Shown here one piece after another: positions 1 through 9,624 of a stretch of DNA of 64,000 nt. A program made the translations under genes and the position numbers. The stretch spans positions 62,001-126,000 of the forward strand of contig NZ_JACJQN010000009.1 of the NCBI RefSeq assembly GCF_014696675.1, in the 5' to 3' direction. This stretch comes from Phormidium tenue FACHB-1052. Lineage in GTDB: Bacteria > Cyanobacteriota > Cyanobacteriia > Phormidesmidales > Phormidesmidaceae. How positions within the stretch are numbered: the stretch's first letter is position 1; each line of letters opens with the position of its first letter. Under the pieces are notes generated by a model. It did no database searches. It was not told the DNA's origin and saw only the letters and a list, made by a program, of their open reading frames with translations.

Positions 1-1
1 C

Positions 2-172
2 TCGACCAAGTACTACGGCGAAATGACTGAGCTGCTGCTCAAGCACCGCGAGTACCCTGGTTCGACCAACGGCAGTGGCCTGTTCCAGGTGCTGGTGGGT
101 CTAAAGATGCGCGCTACTTACGAGCGCCTGATCGCCGCCGATCGCGAAGTGGCAGCTACGGCCCAAGCGTAA
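2..172 (+). CDS. prk: Phosphoribulokinase, C-terminal fragment
   Basis: Only the last 56 codons are in the window; the gene enters from the left and ends with TAA. Phosphoribulokinase makes ribulose-1,5-bisphosphate from ribulose-5-phosphate and ATP in the Calvin cycle. The fragment reads STKYYGEMTELLLKH and then PGSTNGSGLFQVLVGLK, close to the C-terminus of plant and cyanobacterial enzymes as I recall it (plant form PGSNNGTGLFQTIVGLKIRD). The catalytic P-loop and the regulatory cysteines lie outside the window, so activity cannot be judged. A strong intrinsic terminator follows about 90 bases later. Confidence 0.85.
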   Translation, partial: STKYYGEMTELLLKHREYPGSTNGSGLFQVLVGLKMRATYERLIAADREVAATAQA

Positions 173-180
173 AAGGGTTT

Positions 181-221
181 GGGAGTTAGGTCTAAGTAAG
201 CCTTACTTGTACCTAACTCCC
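181..221 (+). terminator. Inverted repeat downstream of prk
   Basis: The 11-base arms gggagttaggt (181-191) and acctaactccc (211-221) are perfect complements. A second stem, aagtaag with cttactt, lies inside them. No T-run follows, so this looks like an RNA 3'-end stabiliser or a partial terminator; the true terminator is the next hairpin. Confidence 0.5.
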
Positions 222-262
222 GAACCTCAAATCTGTCCAATTGAGTTTATCTGGCTTAATCG

Positions 263-298
263 GGAGAGGATATCGATCAAGATGTCCTCTCCTTTTTT
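263..298 (+). terminator. Intrinsic terminator of prk
   Basis: The stem ggagagga (263-270) / tcctctcc (285-292) is followed directly by six T (293-298). This is a classic rho-independent terminator. The start codon of the next gene is only three bases beyond the T-run, so the hairpin would also fill that gene's ribosome-binding region in any read-through transcript. Confidence 0.85.
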
Positions 299-301
299 GC
301 T

Positions 302-706
302 ATGGAACTAACTACCCCGGCGCTGCTTTTCCCCGCGATTTCGCTGCTGCTGCTGGCCTATACCAACCGTTTTTTGGTGCTGGCCCAGCTAATTCGTCAG
401 CTCCACAGCTCTGAGCGCGACTACTTTCAAAGCTTGGTGCAGCGCCAAATCGCTAACTTGCGTCAGCGGATTGCCCTAATTCGCCTGATGCAGGCCCTAG
501 GGGTATCGAGCTTTATTGTCTGCACGCTATCAATGCTGGGGCTGTTTTTAAATCAGCAGCAGCTAGCGGAAGTGCTGTTTGCTCTCAGCCTGCTCTTGCT
601 GGTGGCCTCGCTGCTGACGTCACTTTACGAAATTGCCATTAGCACTCGGGCGATCGAGGTCGAGCTGGCCGACATCGATGCAAAATCTCGCTATCCCAAA
701 AGCTAA
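302..706 (+). CDS. DUF2721 family membrane protein
   Basis: A 134-residue protein of unknown function. The N-terminus (ALLFPAISLLLLAYTNRF) and the charged linker rich in Arg and Gln match the DUF2721 family, which is common in cyanobacteria. Three hydrophobic segments are visible, near residues 5-28, 60-82 and 88-112, so it is an integral membrane protein. The ATG at 302 follows the prk terminator almost directly and has no Shine-Dalgarno sequence; the next in-frame Met is around residue 63, so 302 is the only sensible start. Expression probably depends on read-through of that hairpin or on a start site inside it. Confidence 0.8.
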   Translation: MELTTPALLFPAISLLLLAYTNRFLVLAQLIRQLHSSERDYFQSLVQRQIANLRQRIALIRLMQALGVSSFIVCTLSMLGLFLNQQQLAEVLFALSLLLLVASLLTSLYEIAISTRAIEVELADIDAKSRYPKS

Positions 707-802
707 GCCGATTGGGGCACAGCAGCTTAGACTGTGCTCAACCAGCAGGAAACTACATGATCGTTGAGCAGAGTCGTTCAGTCATTGTCCTGTGGGGAAA
801 AG

Positions 803-1354
803 TTACTGAGAGGTCAAGGTGAGGGTTTGGTTGGGCTCCACCACCACCACCCGTTGGGCAGTTGTATTGCCGATAATGGCCCCGGCTGCGGCTCCGCCGA
901 TGATGCTGCCCACCGAAATGCGCCCGCTGAGAATGCCGCCTACAGCAGCACCGCCCGCTGCCCCAATGCCAGCATCGGTCAGAATGGCACCAGTGCTGGT
1001 TTCTCTGGGGTCTTTAATGTCGCGCAGCAGTTCAGAAACGGCGTTGACGGCGTAGACCTGGTTGCCCACCTCTACCGCTGTGGCGACGTAGCGTACGCCA
1101 CCCTCGGCAGGCTCAAACCGACCGCGCACAAGGGAACCAGCGGGAATGCTGCGCCCGTTGAGGTTGGTGGCGGCTCCCACCCGAAGGGTCTGCTCGACTG
1201 TGGTGTCGGTGTTGAGGTAGAGGGGCTTGCTGTTAGGGGTAACGGCCTGAATGGGCGACGACACAAACAGCTGGGCTTGGGCAACGGGAGCCTGCCCCAG
1301 GGCTATGACCGGCATGACCGCTAGCGCTAGAGCGGCTAAGTGACTGACTTTCAT
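803..1354 (-). CDS. Exported glycine-zipper protein, unknown function
   Basis: 183 residues. A signal peptide with an Ala/Leu-rich core is followed by AQA, which would be cleaved, so the protein is exported. The middle (about residues 40-115) is a compact region rich in beta-branched residues. Residues about 125-165 are a Gly/Ala stretch (AGIGAAGGAAVGGILSG) of the glycine-zipper kind that inserts into or associates with membranes. ATG at 1354 is preferred over GTG at 1357 because a GGAGG motif lies five bases upstream of the ATG. Function unknown; a cell-envelope role is inferred. Confidence 0.65.
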   Translation of the reverse strand: MKVSHLAALALAVMPVIALGQAPVAQAQLFVSSPIQAVTPNSKPLYLNTDTTVEQTLRVGAATNLNGRSIPAGSLVRGRFEPAEGGVRYVATAVEVGNQVYAVNAVSELLRDIKDPRETSTGAILTDAGIGAAGGAAVGGILSGRISVGSIIGGAAAGAIIGNTTAQRVVVVEPNQTLTLTSQ

Positions 1355-1522
1355 CACGACCTCCAGAAAAATGCTTGAGAATGTAGGGATACCCTTGTTG
1401 CGGGTCGGGCTCAGGGGAGAGTGGTAGGGTGACTTAAGCCTGCGATCGCCCTAATACCTCTAGTTCTTAGAGGACGAGCCGCCCCTTAAGATGTTCCTGT
1501 GAGTTCTGAGCCACTGTTACCT

Positions 1523-1711
1523 ATGGAATCTACCGCCGAGTACGCCTGCGCCTTTTGCGGCGAGATCAGCACCACCTTTGTTGATCTCTCCGCTGGGCTT
1601 ACCCAGTCCTACATTGAAGACTGCCAGGTGTGCTGTCGCCCCAATCAGTTCTACGTCACGGTGGATGATGTCTCGCTGGAGATCGAAATTGCCACTGACT
1701 ATGTTGAGTAA
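1523..1711 (+). CDS. Small CPXCG-type cysteine-rich protein
   Basis: About 62 residues. It has two cysteine pairs, CAFCG near the N-terminus and CQVCC in the middle, in a layout that resembles the CPXCG-motif proteins (small predicted zinc-binding proteins found in many bacteria). A GTG start at 1499 would add eight residues; ATG at 1523 fits the usual family N-terminus better (short lead, then EYxCxxCGE). The C-terminus is acidic. No partner is evident from its neighbours. The function of this family is not known to me. Confidence 0.65.
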   Translation: MESTAEYACAFCGEISTTFVDLSAGLTQSYIEDCQVCCRPNQFYVTVDDVSLEIEIATDYVE

Positions 1712-1806
1712 GCGCGATCGCCCCCCTGTTTCAAAGCACTTCTGTGTTAGCTAAACAGTCCATTGCTACCGCTTTTTAAGCTGAAAAAAGTTTCTCTGGC
1801 AAGGGC

Positions 1807-3066
1807 CTAGGGGGCCTCGTTTTTGCTGCCTTGAGTGGTAAGCATCGACTGGCGCGGTCGAGAAATGCCCTTGCTGAGCAACAGCGCTTCGATTTGCTGG
1901 AGCAGTTCAAAATCGGCTGCGGGTAAAGCGGCGCTGGCTTCAGCAGCGGGGTCACCATGCAAAAAATCAAATGCCTCTAGAAACTGCTCTGGGGTAGCGG
2001 CAATGGGGGCCGATAAGTGAGCCGGAACAATGCGCTCGAATTGCCAGGTGGCGACTGTTTTTGCCCAGTCTAAAACGGCTTCTGGGCCTCGGTTAAAGAT
2101 TAAGGTTTTGAGAATCGGCGCTACCTGAAGCTGCCCATTGTTGTGCAGTGCCTCAAAGGATTTGGGCCAGTCAGACCGCCAGCGAAAGGGATAGAAGCCG
2201 AAGTAGTGCTGGCGCGATCGCACCGGAGCCTGCTTTGCCTCCTGCCACATGTCCCCCGTGGTGGCCACATCCAGAGTGCTGGGGCGAAAGTAAAAGGCAA
2301 ACAGGGCAATGCGTTGCCAGCCCTTGCAGCGATTTTCAGGGGTATCGACGATCGCATCGGTAGCCTTGTCTCTAGCGTGAAACAGCAGCGGAAACGGGTC
2401 GATCTGCACGATCGCCGGCGGCTCTGCTGGGATGGCCACGATCGCGTCGGTCAGCAGCAGCGTACGACTGGCCCGGTGGTAGCAGGCCGTCTCGCCGAAT
2501 GGCCCCAGCCCCAGATCGATTGGGGGCAGTAGAGCGTAGTCAACCTGGTCGGCAAAGGGAGCCTGGGAGCTATCAGCGGGGAGAATGTGGGTGCGATCGC
2601 GCGGTAGCCCCAGCCACGGCAGCGGCAAGTTGAGCGGAAAACTCCACTGGTTCGGCGTCACATATACCTGCGCCCGGGGAAACTGGCGGGCAAAGGGGCC
2701 GACAAACACCTTGTGCTCAATGCCCGTCACGGTAGACATGACGATGTAGGCCACCGGGCCGTAGCGCTCTTCTAGCTCGCGCACTAGAGCCACGCACTCC
2801 GGCGTGGGGGCCACTGGGGAATAGACTAGCAGCCCAGCAGGTTCCAGCCGCACCACCGTCATGCGAATCGGCACGACCACGTAGAAAATGCCCTGGAACT
2901 GCTCAAAGGTCCACACTTGGTCTTTGACCACCTCTACCCGCTGGGTCGGTCGCTGGCCGTAGGGGTAAAGGGGCACTAGGGGCCAAAAGGGCCAGGCGCG
3001 ATCGCCCCTACGGGAGGGTTTTGAACCATCGCGGCGAGTAGATGAGACAGAGGTAACAGCTGACAT
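1807..3066 (-). CDS. DUF4336 family protein
   Basis: About 419 residues, starting at ATG 3066 (the reading frame extends to a TTG at 3081). The sequence contains the features I associate with DUF4336: PIRMTVVRL near the start, IVMSTVTGIEHKVFVGPFA, a run of prolines and aromatic residues around WSFPLNLPLPWLG, and IVPAHLSAPI near the C-terminus. DUF4336 is distantly related to metallo-beta-lactamase-fold hydrolases, and the HK and PAH positions could be remnants of metal ligands. The substrate is unknown. It is convergent with the gene at 1523-1711 and divergent from msrB. Confidence 0.75.
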   Translation of the reverse strand: MSAVTSVSSTRRDGSKPSRRGDRAWPFWPLVPLYPYGQRPTQRVEVVKDQVWTFEQFQGIFYVVVPIRMTVVRLEPAGLLVYSPVAPTPECVALVRELEERYGPVAYIVMSTVTGIEHKVFVGPFARQFPRAQVYVTPNQWSFPLNLPLPWLGLPRDRTHILPADSSQAPFADQVDYALLPPIDLGLGPFGETACYHRASRTLLLTDAIVAIPAEPPAIVQIDPFPLLFHARDKATDAIVDTPENRCKGWQRIALFAFYFRPSTLDVATTGDMWQEAKQAPVRSRQHYFGFYPFRWRSDWPKSFEALHNNGQLQVAPILKTLIFNRGPEAVLDWAKTVATWQFERIVPAHLSAPIAATPEQFLEAFDFLHGDPAAEASAALPAADFELLQQIEALLLSKGISRPRQSMLTTQGSKNEAP

Positions 3067-3264
3067 AGGGCTCGACGGCAATCCCTAAAGGGAATCAATC
3101 CTAGTCATAGCCTACTAAAGAAAAGGGATTCAGGGGAATTGCCACTAATTCTCGAAGCGCTATCAGCGTTGCCTAGGAGAGATACGTTAAGTTAAATAAA
3201 ACAAGGTTCTGACCACGGCATGCTTTGCGATCGCCAGTCCTTACCCCCTATCGTTAACCCTGTC

Positions 3265-3780
3265 ATGAAGCGACGCAAGCTATTGGAAGCGGGCACCGCC
3301 ATTGTCGGCGGCACCTGGCTGTTGAACAATTTCACCGCTGAAGTTTTCTCTAATCAACTGGATACTATGGCTACCACCAACGAACAATTTACCGTCAACA
3401 AAACCGATCAAGAATGGCGTGACCAACTCACCCCAGAGCAGTTTCGCGTCCTGCGCCAGCACGGCACCGAGCGGGCAGGTTCTAGCCCTCTAGACAAGGT
3501 CTACGAGCCCGGCACCTACAACTGCTCGGGCTGCGGCACGCCCCTGTTTACCTCCGACACCAAGTTCAACAGCGGCACCGGCTGGCCCAGCTTCTACGCG
3601 CCTATCGAGGGTGCCATTGCCACCACCACCGATCGCTCCTTCTTTATGACGCGGGTTGAAGTGCACTGTGCCAACTGCGGTGGTCACTTGGGCCACGTCT
3701 TCCCCGACGGGCCTGCTCCCACCGGCCAGCGCTACTGCATGAACGGGGTCTCCCTGGAGTTCGTGCCCAAGTCAGCCTAG
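3265..3780 (+). CDS. msrB: Peptide-methionine (R)-S-oxide reductase MsrB
   Basis: MsrB repairs methionine-R-sulfoxide in proteins. The two CxxC zinc-site pairs (CSGCG and CANCGG), the signature GTGWPSF and the catalytic-cysteine motif RYCMNGVSLEF are all present, so the enzyme should be active. From ATG 3265 the protein is 171 residues. It starts MKRRKLLEAG followed by a hydrophobic stretch, which looks like a twin-arginine or other export signal, so a thylakoid-lumen or periplasmic form is likely. A second Met just before ATTNEQF could give a cytosolic form. It is followed by a clear terminator. Confidence 0.93.
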   Translation: MKRRKLLEAGTAIVGGTWLLNNFTAEVFSNQLDTMATTNEQFTVNKTDQEWRDQLTPEQFRVLRQHGTERAGSSPLDKVYEPGTYNCSGCGTPLFTSDTKFNSGTGWPSFYAPIEGAIATTTDRSFFMTRVEVHCANCGGHLGHVFPDGPAPTGQRYCMNGVSLEFVPKSA

Positions 3781-3803
3781 ACCGTCCCTCAGCTCATCTC
3801 TGC

Positions 3804-3830
3804 CCCCGTTGTGAGTCACAACGGGGTTTT
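3804..3830 (+). terminator. Intrinsic terminator of msrB
   Basis: The perfect stem ccccgttgtg (3804-3813) / cacaacgggg (3817-3826) has a 3-base loop and is followed by TTTT and C. Confidence 0.85.
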
Positions 3831-3907
3831 CTGTTGCAAATCTTGCAACCCAGATGGTTGCTCCTGGTAGCTTTTCTAGAATGGGGCAACAGTGATAAGA
3901 GAATGCC

Positions 3908-4348
3908 ATGAAGACACAGACAGGATTATCGCGGTGGGTTGGGCTAGCGGCTAGCTTCGGTCTACTGGTTACCGGTGGGGCCACCATTTCAATGGTCGCC
4001 CAGGCAGAACCAAGCCTGGCTCAACCGGCGGAAGCATCAACCTTGCCAGGGGTGTGGCGACCCGCCAGCGCAGCGGATGAAGCATTAATTTGGCGCTTTG
4101 TGCTGCAAAGCCCCATGGGGGTAGCCGCGCTCAACCAGCTGGCCATTGAAGGCTTTATCAGCCCCCTCTGCGAAAAGACGTTTTACACCCACGCAACCTA
4201 CGAATCGTTTCAAACCCTATTGCAGGTGCAGTGCCCCACGCCAGGCGGCGTCTCTACGGCCCGAGCCTACGACGAAATGCGCATTACCTTTAACCGTTTC
4301 GAAGACACCATTGATACCTTCTCGGTAGAGCGTGTTTATACCGACTGA
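3908..4348 (+). CDS. Exported protein of unknown function
   Basis: 146 residues. The N-terminus is a signal peptide: MKTQTGLSRW, a hydrophobic core around residues 11-30, and an AQA/AEP cleavage region. The mature part is about 110 residues with two cysteines (PLCEKT and QVQCPT) that could form a disulfide in the periplasm or thylakoid lumen. I recognise no family. It stands alone between the msrB terminator and a long non-coding stretch. Confidence 0.6.
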   Translation: MKTQTGLSRWVGLAASFGLLVTGGATISMVAQAEPSLAQPAEASTLPGVWRPASAADEALIWRFVLQSPMGVAALNQLAIEGFISPLCEKTFYTHATYESFQTLLQVQCPTPGGVSTARAYDEMRITFNRFEDTIDTFSVERVYTD

Positions 4349-4410
4349 CCCCTGCAATCTCGTCATTTGAGCAGATGAGTCGGCATGTCGGCTTAAATCA
4401 GCCCTGTCGT

Positions 4411-4486
4411 GCGGTGTGTTGCGCTGTAAGCCTGTGACACACCGCTAAATCTGAACCGATGCGTTAGCGCGCCAGCTTAACGCATC
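4411..4486. other. Two tandem hairpins in a 460-base intergenic stretch
   Basis: The region 4349-4811 has no gene I can support. Within it lie two good hairpins close together: gcggtgtg (4411-4418) with cacaccgc (4438-4445), and gatgcgtta (4458-4466) with taacgcatc (4478-4486). The second extends into the loop (agc/gct). Neither is followed by a convincing T-run. They could be the 3' end of the preceding gene or part of a small RNA. The rest of the stretch (4490-4811) is AT-rich and shows nothing I can name. Confidence 0.4.
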
Positions 4487-4811
4487 CTCATAAAAATTTG
4501 GACATTTCTATGGTTCGCTAGCTTGCTTAATTACTGATGACAATTGCTTCTTTGAGCGACAAAATATTGCCCAGCTTTTTTCCTAAGAAATACATCTAAT
4601 GAAGGAAGCCGCTGCTAACTGAGCGCCATACCATTTATTCATGAATCGTTTTTTTAGTATTAGCGCTAAAAGTCTGTTTTTCTTTCCGCCAGTTCAAAAG
4701 TTACTGAAGAGTGAATAGGGCGATAAATACAGCATTAAATCAGATAAATGCCTGATCAACCACACGTTGTGTGTCCCAGTTATCTGGTCATACTTTATTG
4801 AGTTCAAGGTC

Positions 4812-5480
4812 ATGCTTTTTCAAAATAGAGTTGATGCTGGGCAACGATTGGCCAACCTCTTGCAGCCCTACGCTAATCGGCCCGGTGTAATCGTTATTGC
4901 GCTACCCCGAGGTGGCGTGCCGGTCGCAGCCGAAGTTGCCAATGCCCTTGAGGCTCCTCTGGATGTACTGGTCGTTCGGAAGCTAGGTATACCGGGGTTC
5001 AGGGAGACCGCTATGGGGTCGATCGCCTCGGGCAAGTTCATATATTTCAACCACGATTTAATTCGACGTTTGGCGATTACGTCTGAGGAAATTGATGTCG
5101 TGGTGCAGCACGAACAGGAAGAACTGCGGCGGCGAGAGCAGGCCTATCGCGCCGATCTGGCTCCTCTAGATCTGCGCGATCGCATCGTGATTTTGGTTGA
5201 CGACGGCCTAGCTACCGGGGCGACAATTCAGGTTGCTATTGAAGCCGTTAAGCAGCAGCGTCCTCGGCAATTGATCGTAGCCGTCCCGGTGGCTGACCGC
5301 GAGGTTTGCGATTCGATTGGAACCGTCGTTGACCGCATCATCTGTGCCGAGACTCCCCAACCGTTTTATGCGGTGGGGCTCTGGTATGAGGAATTTGCTC
5401 AAACCTCCGATGACGAAGTGCGATCGCTTCTGCACCAGGCCCAACACCGTTCCCTAGAGACCGCCAGCCAATCCCAATAA
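4812..5480 (+). CDS. Phosphoribosyltransferase-fold protein
   Basis: 222 residues from ATG 4812 (the open frame runs back to a TTG at 4767). The PRPP-binding motif VILVDDGLATGATI is near residues 125-139, with ALPRGGVPVAAEVA near residue 35 and a KLGIPG segment typical of the cyanobacterial phosphoribosyltransferase-like family. Such proteins usually transfer ribose-5-phosphate to a base or act as regulators; the substrate cannot be read from the sequence. A short purine-rich stretch (aaggt) precedes the start. Confidence 0.8.
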   Translation: MLFQNRVDAGQRLANLLQPYANRPGVIVIALPRGGVPVAAEVANALEAPLDVLVVRKLGIPGFRETAMGSIASGKFIYFNHDLIRRLAITSEEIDVVVQHEQEELRRREQAYRADLAPLDLRDRIVILVDDGLATGATIQVAIEAVKQQRPRQLIVAVPVADREVCDSIGTVVDRIICAETPQPFYAVGLWYEEFAQTSDDEVRSLLHQAQHRSLETASQSQ

Positions 5481-5814
5481 TGCCGAGGCGATCGCTCTTT
5501 CTAGGCTGTCCGTTAAAGCCCAAAGCAGCGGAATCTTCGCTAGGCCGCGCTCGGCGTTCACCTGTCGCCCCAACCATAAACGTTGCTGGCCAGCCATTAG
5601 ACTCAACCGCTGGCGGCGATGCCTTGATCGACAAGGGGCGTTTAGGCCAAAAACGTTTCCTTTAGCTCGGTAGAGTTCCATAAAGCTGTCATAATGGCTT
5701 GGCAATTATTAAAATAAGTAACGTGAGGCTGGCCCTCTAAGGCTAATTGTCCGTACCCTCGGCTGCAAAGTTGAGGGGGTTTTGTGCTTCTAATTTTGCC
5801 CTGTCGCGCGTCCT
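5481..5814. other. Intergenic region upstream of mfd
   Basis: 334 bases with no supported gene. A weak inverted repeat, ccctc (5756-5760) / gaggg (5773-5777), followed by TTTT lies close to mfd and may be a weak terminator or leader element. The reading frames here look like chance. Confidence 0.4.
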
Positions 5815-8800
5815 ATGGCCTTTTCTTCCATTACCCGTGCCCTGCAACGCTCTCCTTTAGCTAAAGAACTGCTGGCTAAGCTCGATCAGCAGGGCCAACT
5901 GGTGCTCAACGGCGTGGCTCGATTGCCCAAGGGGCTGGTGTCCTCGGCTCTGGCCCTAGCTCAGCAGCGCCCTCTGCTGGTGATTACTGCCACCCTAGAA
6001 GAAGCCGGACGCTGGGCCACCCAGCTCGAAGCCATGGGCTGGGACACGGTACATTTTTACCCTACCTCCGAAGCCTCCCCCTACGACCCCTTTGACCAGG
6101 AGTCAGAAATGACCTGGGGGCAGCTCCAGGTATTGGCGGATCTGCTGGCACTGCGGGCTGCCGCGGCAGACTCTCCCCCTCGCAAGCTGGCGATCGTGGC
6201 AACAGAACGGGCCTTGCAACCTCACCTGCCGCCGGTTTCTGCCCTAGAACCCTACTGCCTGCGGCTGGAGCTGAAGCAGGAAATTAACTTCAAGGCGCTG
6301 GGTCAGCGATTGGCTACCCTTGGCTATGAGCGCGTCACGGTGGTTGAAACTGAGGGTCAGTGGGCACAGCGGGGTGACATTATTGACGTGTATCCAGTGG
6401 CGTCGGAGCTGCCGGTGCGGCTAGAGCTGTTTGGTGACGAGCTGGAGCGCCTGCGGGAGTTTGACCCGGCCACCCAAAGATCCCTGGACGCCGTTGACCA
6501 CCTGGTGCTCACCCCTACTCAGTATGGCCCGGTAATCATCGAGCAGTTGAGGGCGCAGGGCAAGCTGGAGGGGTTGCTGTCCGAAGCCGCCCAGGAAGGT
6601 TTGGAAAGCGGCATTCTCCCCGAAGGTACCCGTCGCTGGCTGGGGCTGGCGTTCTCACAACCCGCTTCTCTATTGGACTATCTGCCCGAAACCACCTTGA
6701 TGGCGGTGGATGAGGTAGATCAGTGCCAGGCCCACAGCGATCGCTGGCTGGAGCATGTTGAAGACCACTGGAACGAGGTCAGGAGTGGAGAGTTAGGTGT
6801 AGGGAGTGGGGGAGATGAGGAAGATGGGGAAGTCAAAAGTCAAAAGTCAAAATTCAAAACTTTAGAACTTCCTAAAATTCACCGTTCCTTCCTTGATGCC
6901 CTGGGCGATGCCGAGGTATTTCCTCGCATTGATCTATCTGAAATCGCCGAGGCCAACAGTGGCTTAAACCTATCGAGCCGACCAGTGCAGGCGATTCCGC
7001 ACCAGTTTGGCAAGCTGGCGGAGACGATCCGCAAGGAGTGCGATCGCAAGTACACCGTTTGGCTGGCCTCGGCTCAGCCTTCGCGATCGGTATCGCTGCT
7101 GCAAGAGCACGACTGCCCGGCACAATTCATTCCCAACCCCAAAGATTTCAATGCGATCGACAAGCTGCACACCCAGCACGTGCCTGTGGCGGTCAAGTAT
7201 TCGGGATTGGCAGAATTAGAAGGCTTTGTGCTGCCCACCTTCCGCATTGTGGTGGTGACCGACCGCGAGTTTTTTGGTCAGCACACCCTGGCAACCGGCG
7301 GCTACGTGCGCAAGCGGCGGCGAGCCGCCTCCAAACAGGTTGACCCCAACAAGATGAAGCCGGGGGATTTTGTCGTCCACCGCAGCCACGGCATCGGCAA
7401 ATTTATCAAGCTCGAAAGCCTGGTGCTCAATAACGAAACCCGCGACTACCTGGTGATTCAGTACGCCGACGGGCTGCTGCGAGTGGCCGCCGACCAGGTG
7501 GGTTCGCTTTCTCGTTATCGGGCCGCCAGCGGCCAGGCTCCGGTGCTGAACAAAATGACCAGCACCGCCTGGGAGAAAACCAAGGGCCGGGCCAAAAAAG
7601 CGATCCAAAAGGTGGCGGTGGATCTGCTCAGGCTCTACGCCCAGCGGGCCAAGATGGAGGGCTTTTCTTACCCCGCCGACATGCCCTGGCAGCAGGAACT
7701 CGAAGACTCCTTTCCCTACCAGGCCACCCCCGATCAGCTCAAGGCGGTGCAAGATGTCAAGCGCGACATGGAGAGCGATCGCCCCATGGATCGCCTGGTC
7801 TGTGGCGACGTGGGCTTTGGCAAAACCGAAGTTGCCCTGCGCGCCATCTTCAAAGCTGTCACTGCCGGGCAACAGGTGGCCCTGCTAGCTCCCACCACCA
7901 TCCTCACCCAGCAGCACTACCACACGCTGAAGGAGCGCTTTGCCCCCTACCCAATCCAGGTGGGGCTGCTCAACCGCTTCCGTAGCCTGACCGAGAAAAA
8001 AGACATTCTGCAACGGCTCAAGACCGGAGAACTGGATGTGGTGGTCGGCACCCACCAGCTGCTGGGCAAAGGCGTCACCTTCAAAAGCCTCGGCCTGCTA
8101 GTGGTCGATGAAGAACAGCGCTTCGGCGTCAACCAAAAAGAGCGGATCAAATCCCTTAAAACCCAGGTGGATGTGCTCACCCTCAGTGCCACCCCCATTC
8201 CCCGCACCCTTTACATGGCCCTGTCTGGGGTGCGCGAGATGAGCCTGATCACCACGCCGCCGCCATCACGTCGCCCGATCAAAACCCACCTGTCGCCCCA
8301 CGACTCCGAAGCGATTCGCACTGCCATTCGCCAGGAGCTAGACCGGGGTGGTCAGGTGTTTTACGTGGTGCCCAGGGTAGAGGGCATCGAGGAAACCTCC
8401 GCCAAAATTCGCGAGATGGTACCGGCGGCGAGAATCGCGATCGCCCACGGTCAGATGGACGAAGGCGAGCTGGAATCGACCATGCTCACCTTCAGCAACG
8501 GCGACGCCGAAGTGCTGCTTTGCACCACCATCATCGAGTCGGGGCTGGATATCCCTCGCGTCAACACCATTTTGATCGAAGACGCTCACCGCTTCGGCCT
8601 CTCCCAGCTCTATCAGCTGCGGGGAAGAGTGGGGCGGGCAGGCATTCAGGCCCACGCCTGGCTGTTTTACCCCAAAAAATCTCTTACCGATAAAGCCCGC
8701 CAGCGCCTGCGCGCCATCCAAGAATTTACCCAGCTTGGCTCCGGCTACCAACTCGCCATGCGCGACATGGAAATTCGCGGCGTCGGCAACCTGCTGGGGG

Positions 8801-9366
8801 CCGAGCAGTCAGGCCAGATGGATGCGATCGGCTTCGACCTCTACATGGACATGCTCGAAGAAGAAATCGCCGAAATTCGCGGTCAAGACATTCCCAAAGT
8901 GGAAGACACCCAGGTGGATCTCAACGTCACCGCCTTTGTGCCCAACGACTACATCCCCGACCTGGAGCAGAAGATGGGGGCCTACCGCTCTCTGGCGTCG
9001 GCCAACAGTAAGGTCGAGCTAATGCAGATTGCGGCGGATCTGAGCGATCGCTACGGCCCCATCCCCTACGCCACCGAGCAGCTCGTACGCATGCTGCAAC
9101 TCAAGCTGGTGGCCAAGCACGCCGGTTTCTCGCGCATCAAACCCGAGGGCAAGCAGCACGTGGTGATGGAAACCCCAATGGAAGAACCCGCATGGAAGAA
9201 GATCAGCGAGAACCTGCCCAGCCACCTAAAGACGCGCTTTGTTTACAGCGGCGGCAAAGTCGTGGTGCGCGGCCTGGGCGTGCTCAAACCCGAAAAGCAG
9301 CTAGAGAGCCTAACGGAGTGGTTGGGGTATTTGCAGGGGGCGATCGCAGAGCCGTTGGCTAGCTAG
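5815..9366 (+). CDS. mfd: Transcription-repair coupling factor Mfd
   Basis: 1183 residues, the normal length for Mfd. Mfd removes RNA polymerase stalled at DNA lesions and recruits UvrA. Visible in order: a UvrB-like N-terminal module ([13 protein letters not shown] near 185), the RNA-polymerase-interacting domain ([16 protein letters not shown] near 512), helicase motif I (GDVGFGKTE near 665), the DEEQRFG box (near 766), SATPIPRTL, and the TRG region with RGRVGRAG (near 940). An unusual stretch at residues about 322-350 is low-complexity and matches intergenic repeats elsewhere in the window (see the repeat entry). All helicase motifs look intact. Confidence 0.96.
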   Translation: MAFSSITRALQRSPLAKELLAKLDQQGQLVLNGVARLPKGLVSSALALAQQRPLLVITATLEEAGRWATQLEAMGWDTVHFYPTSEASPYDPFDQESEMTWGQLQVLADLLALRAAAADSPPRKLAIVATERALQPHLPPVSALEPYCLRLELKQEINFKALGQRLATLGYERVTVVETEGQWAQRGDIIDVYPVASELPVRLELFGDELERLREFDPATQRSLDAVDHLVLTPTQYGPVIIEQLRAQGKLEGLLSEAAQEGLESGILPEGTRRWLGLAFSQPASLLDYLPETTLMAVDEVDQCQAHSDRWLEHVEDHWNEVRSGELGVGSGGDEEDGEVKSQKSKFKTLELPKIHRSFLDALGDAEVFPRIDLSEIAEANSGLNLSSRPVQAIPHQFGKLAETIRKECDRKYTVWLASAQPSRSVSLLQEHDCPAQFIPNPKDFNAIDKLHTQHVPVAVKYSGLAELEGFVLPTFRIVVVTDREFFGQHTLATGGYVRKRRRAASKQVDPNKMKPGDFVVHRSHGIGKFIKLESLVLNNETRDYLVIQYADGLLRVAADQVGSLSRYRAASGQAPVLNKMTSTAWEKTKGRAKKAIQKVAVDLLRLYAQRAKMEGFSYPADMPWQQELEDSFPYQATPDQLKAVQDVKRDMESDRPMDRLVCGDVGFGKTEVALRAIFKAVTAGQQVALLAPTTILTQQHYHTLKERFAPYPIQVGLLNRFRSLTEKKDILQRLKTGELDVVVGTHQLLGKGVTFKSLGLLVVDEEQRFGVNQKERIKSLKTQVDVLTLSATPIPRTLYMALSGVREMSLITTPPPSRRPIKTHLSPHDSEAIRTAIRQELDRGGQVFYVVPRVEGIEETSAKIREMVPAARIAIAHGQMDEGELESTMLTFSNGDAEVLLCTTIIESGLDIPRVNTILIEDAHRFGLSQLYQLRGRVGRAGIQAHAWLFYPKKSLTDKARQRLRAIQEFTQLGSGYQLAMRDMEIRGVGNLLGAEQSGQMDAIGFDLYMDMLEEEIAEIRGQDIPKVEDTQVDLNVTAFVPNDYIPDLEQKMGAYRSLASANSKVELMQIAADLSDRYGPIPYATEQLVRMLQLKLVAKHAGFSRIKPEGKQHVVMETPMEEPAWKKISENLPSHLKTRFVYSGGKVVVRGLGVLKPEKQLESLTEWLGYLQGAIAEPLAS
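6781..6865 (+). repeat. Intergenic-type low-complexity repeat inside mfd
   Basis: Within mfd the DNA changes to purine-rich gagtggagagttagg and agggagtgggggagatgagg, then caaaagtcaaaag and aattcaaaac. The same two motif types (G-rich GGGAGTGGGG and TTCAAAATTCAAAA) occur between genes at 25676-25778, 26561-26690, 28747-28770 and 32007-32052. Here they are translated in frame as a Gly/Ser/Lys-rich loop between conserved Mfd segments. Confidence 0.7.
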
Positions 9367-9624
9367 CAAAGAGTTAAAGGAGATCAGGTCAAAGCCATCC
9401 AGCAGAAATTAGGTGCGATCGCATAGCCTCAAAACCGCTGACTTTGTTTATTTCAGCGAGTATTCTGACATTTCGCTCTTGGCTGTGAGCGGCATTTATC
9501 CTCCCGTACAACTCTACCTAGGCTAGAGCCAGCAGGCCTTGAGCCTGCCTAAGCTAAAGGGATTACCAGACCAGTACATGCATCGCTGTTGGGCAATGGC
9601 TGGTTTGCTCAGCCCAAAACGCAA

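Noticed and set aside
764-1324. 186-codon plus-strand frame opposite the glycine-zipper gene
   Set aside because: The minus-strand frame has a signal peptide and a ribosome site; the plus frame is low-complexity.
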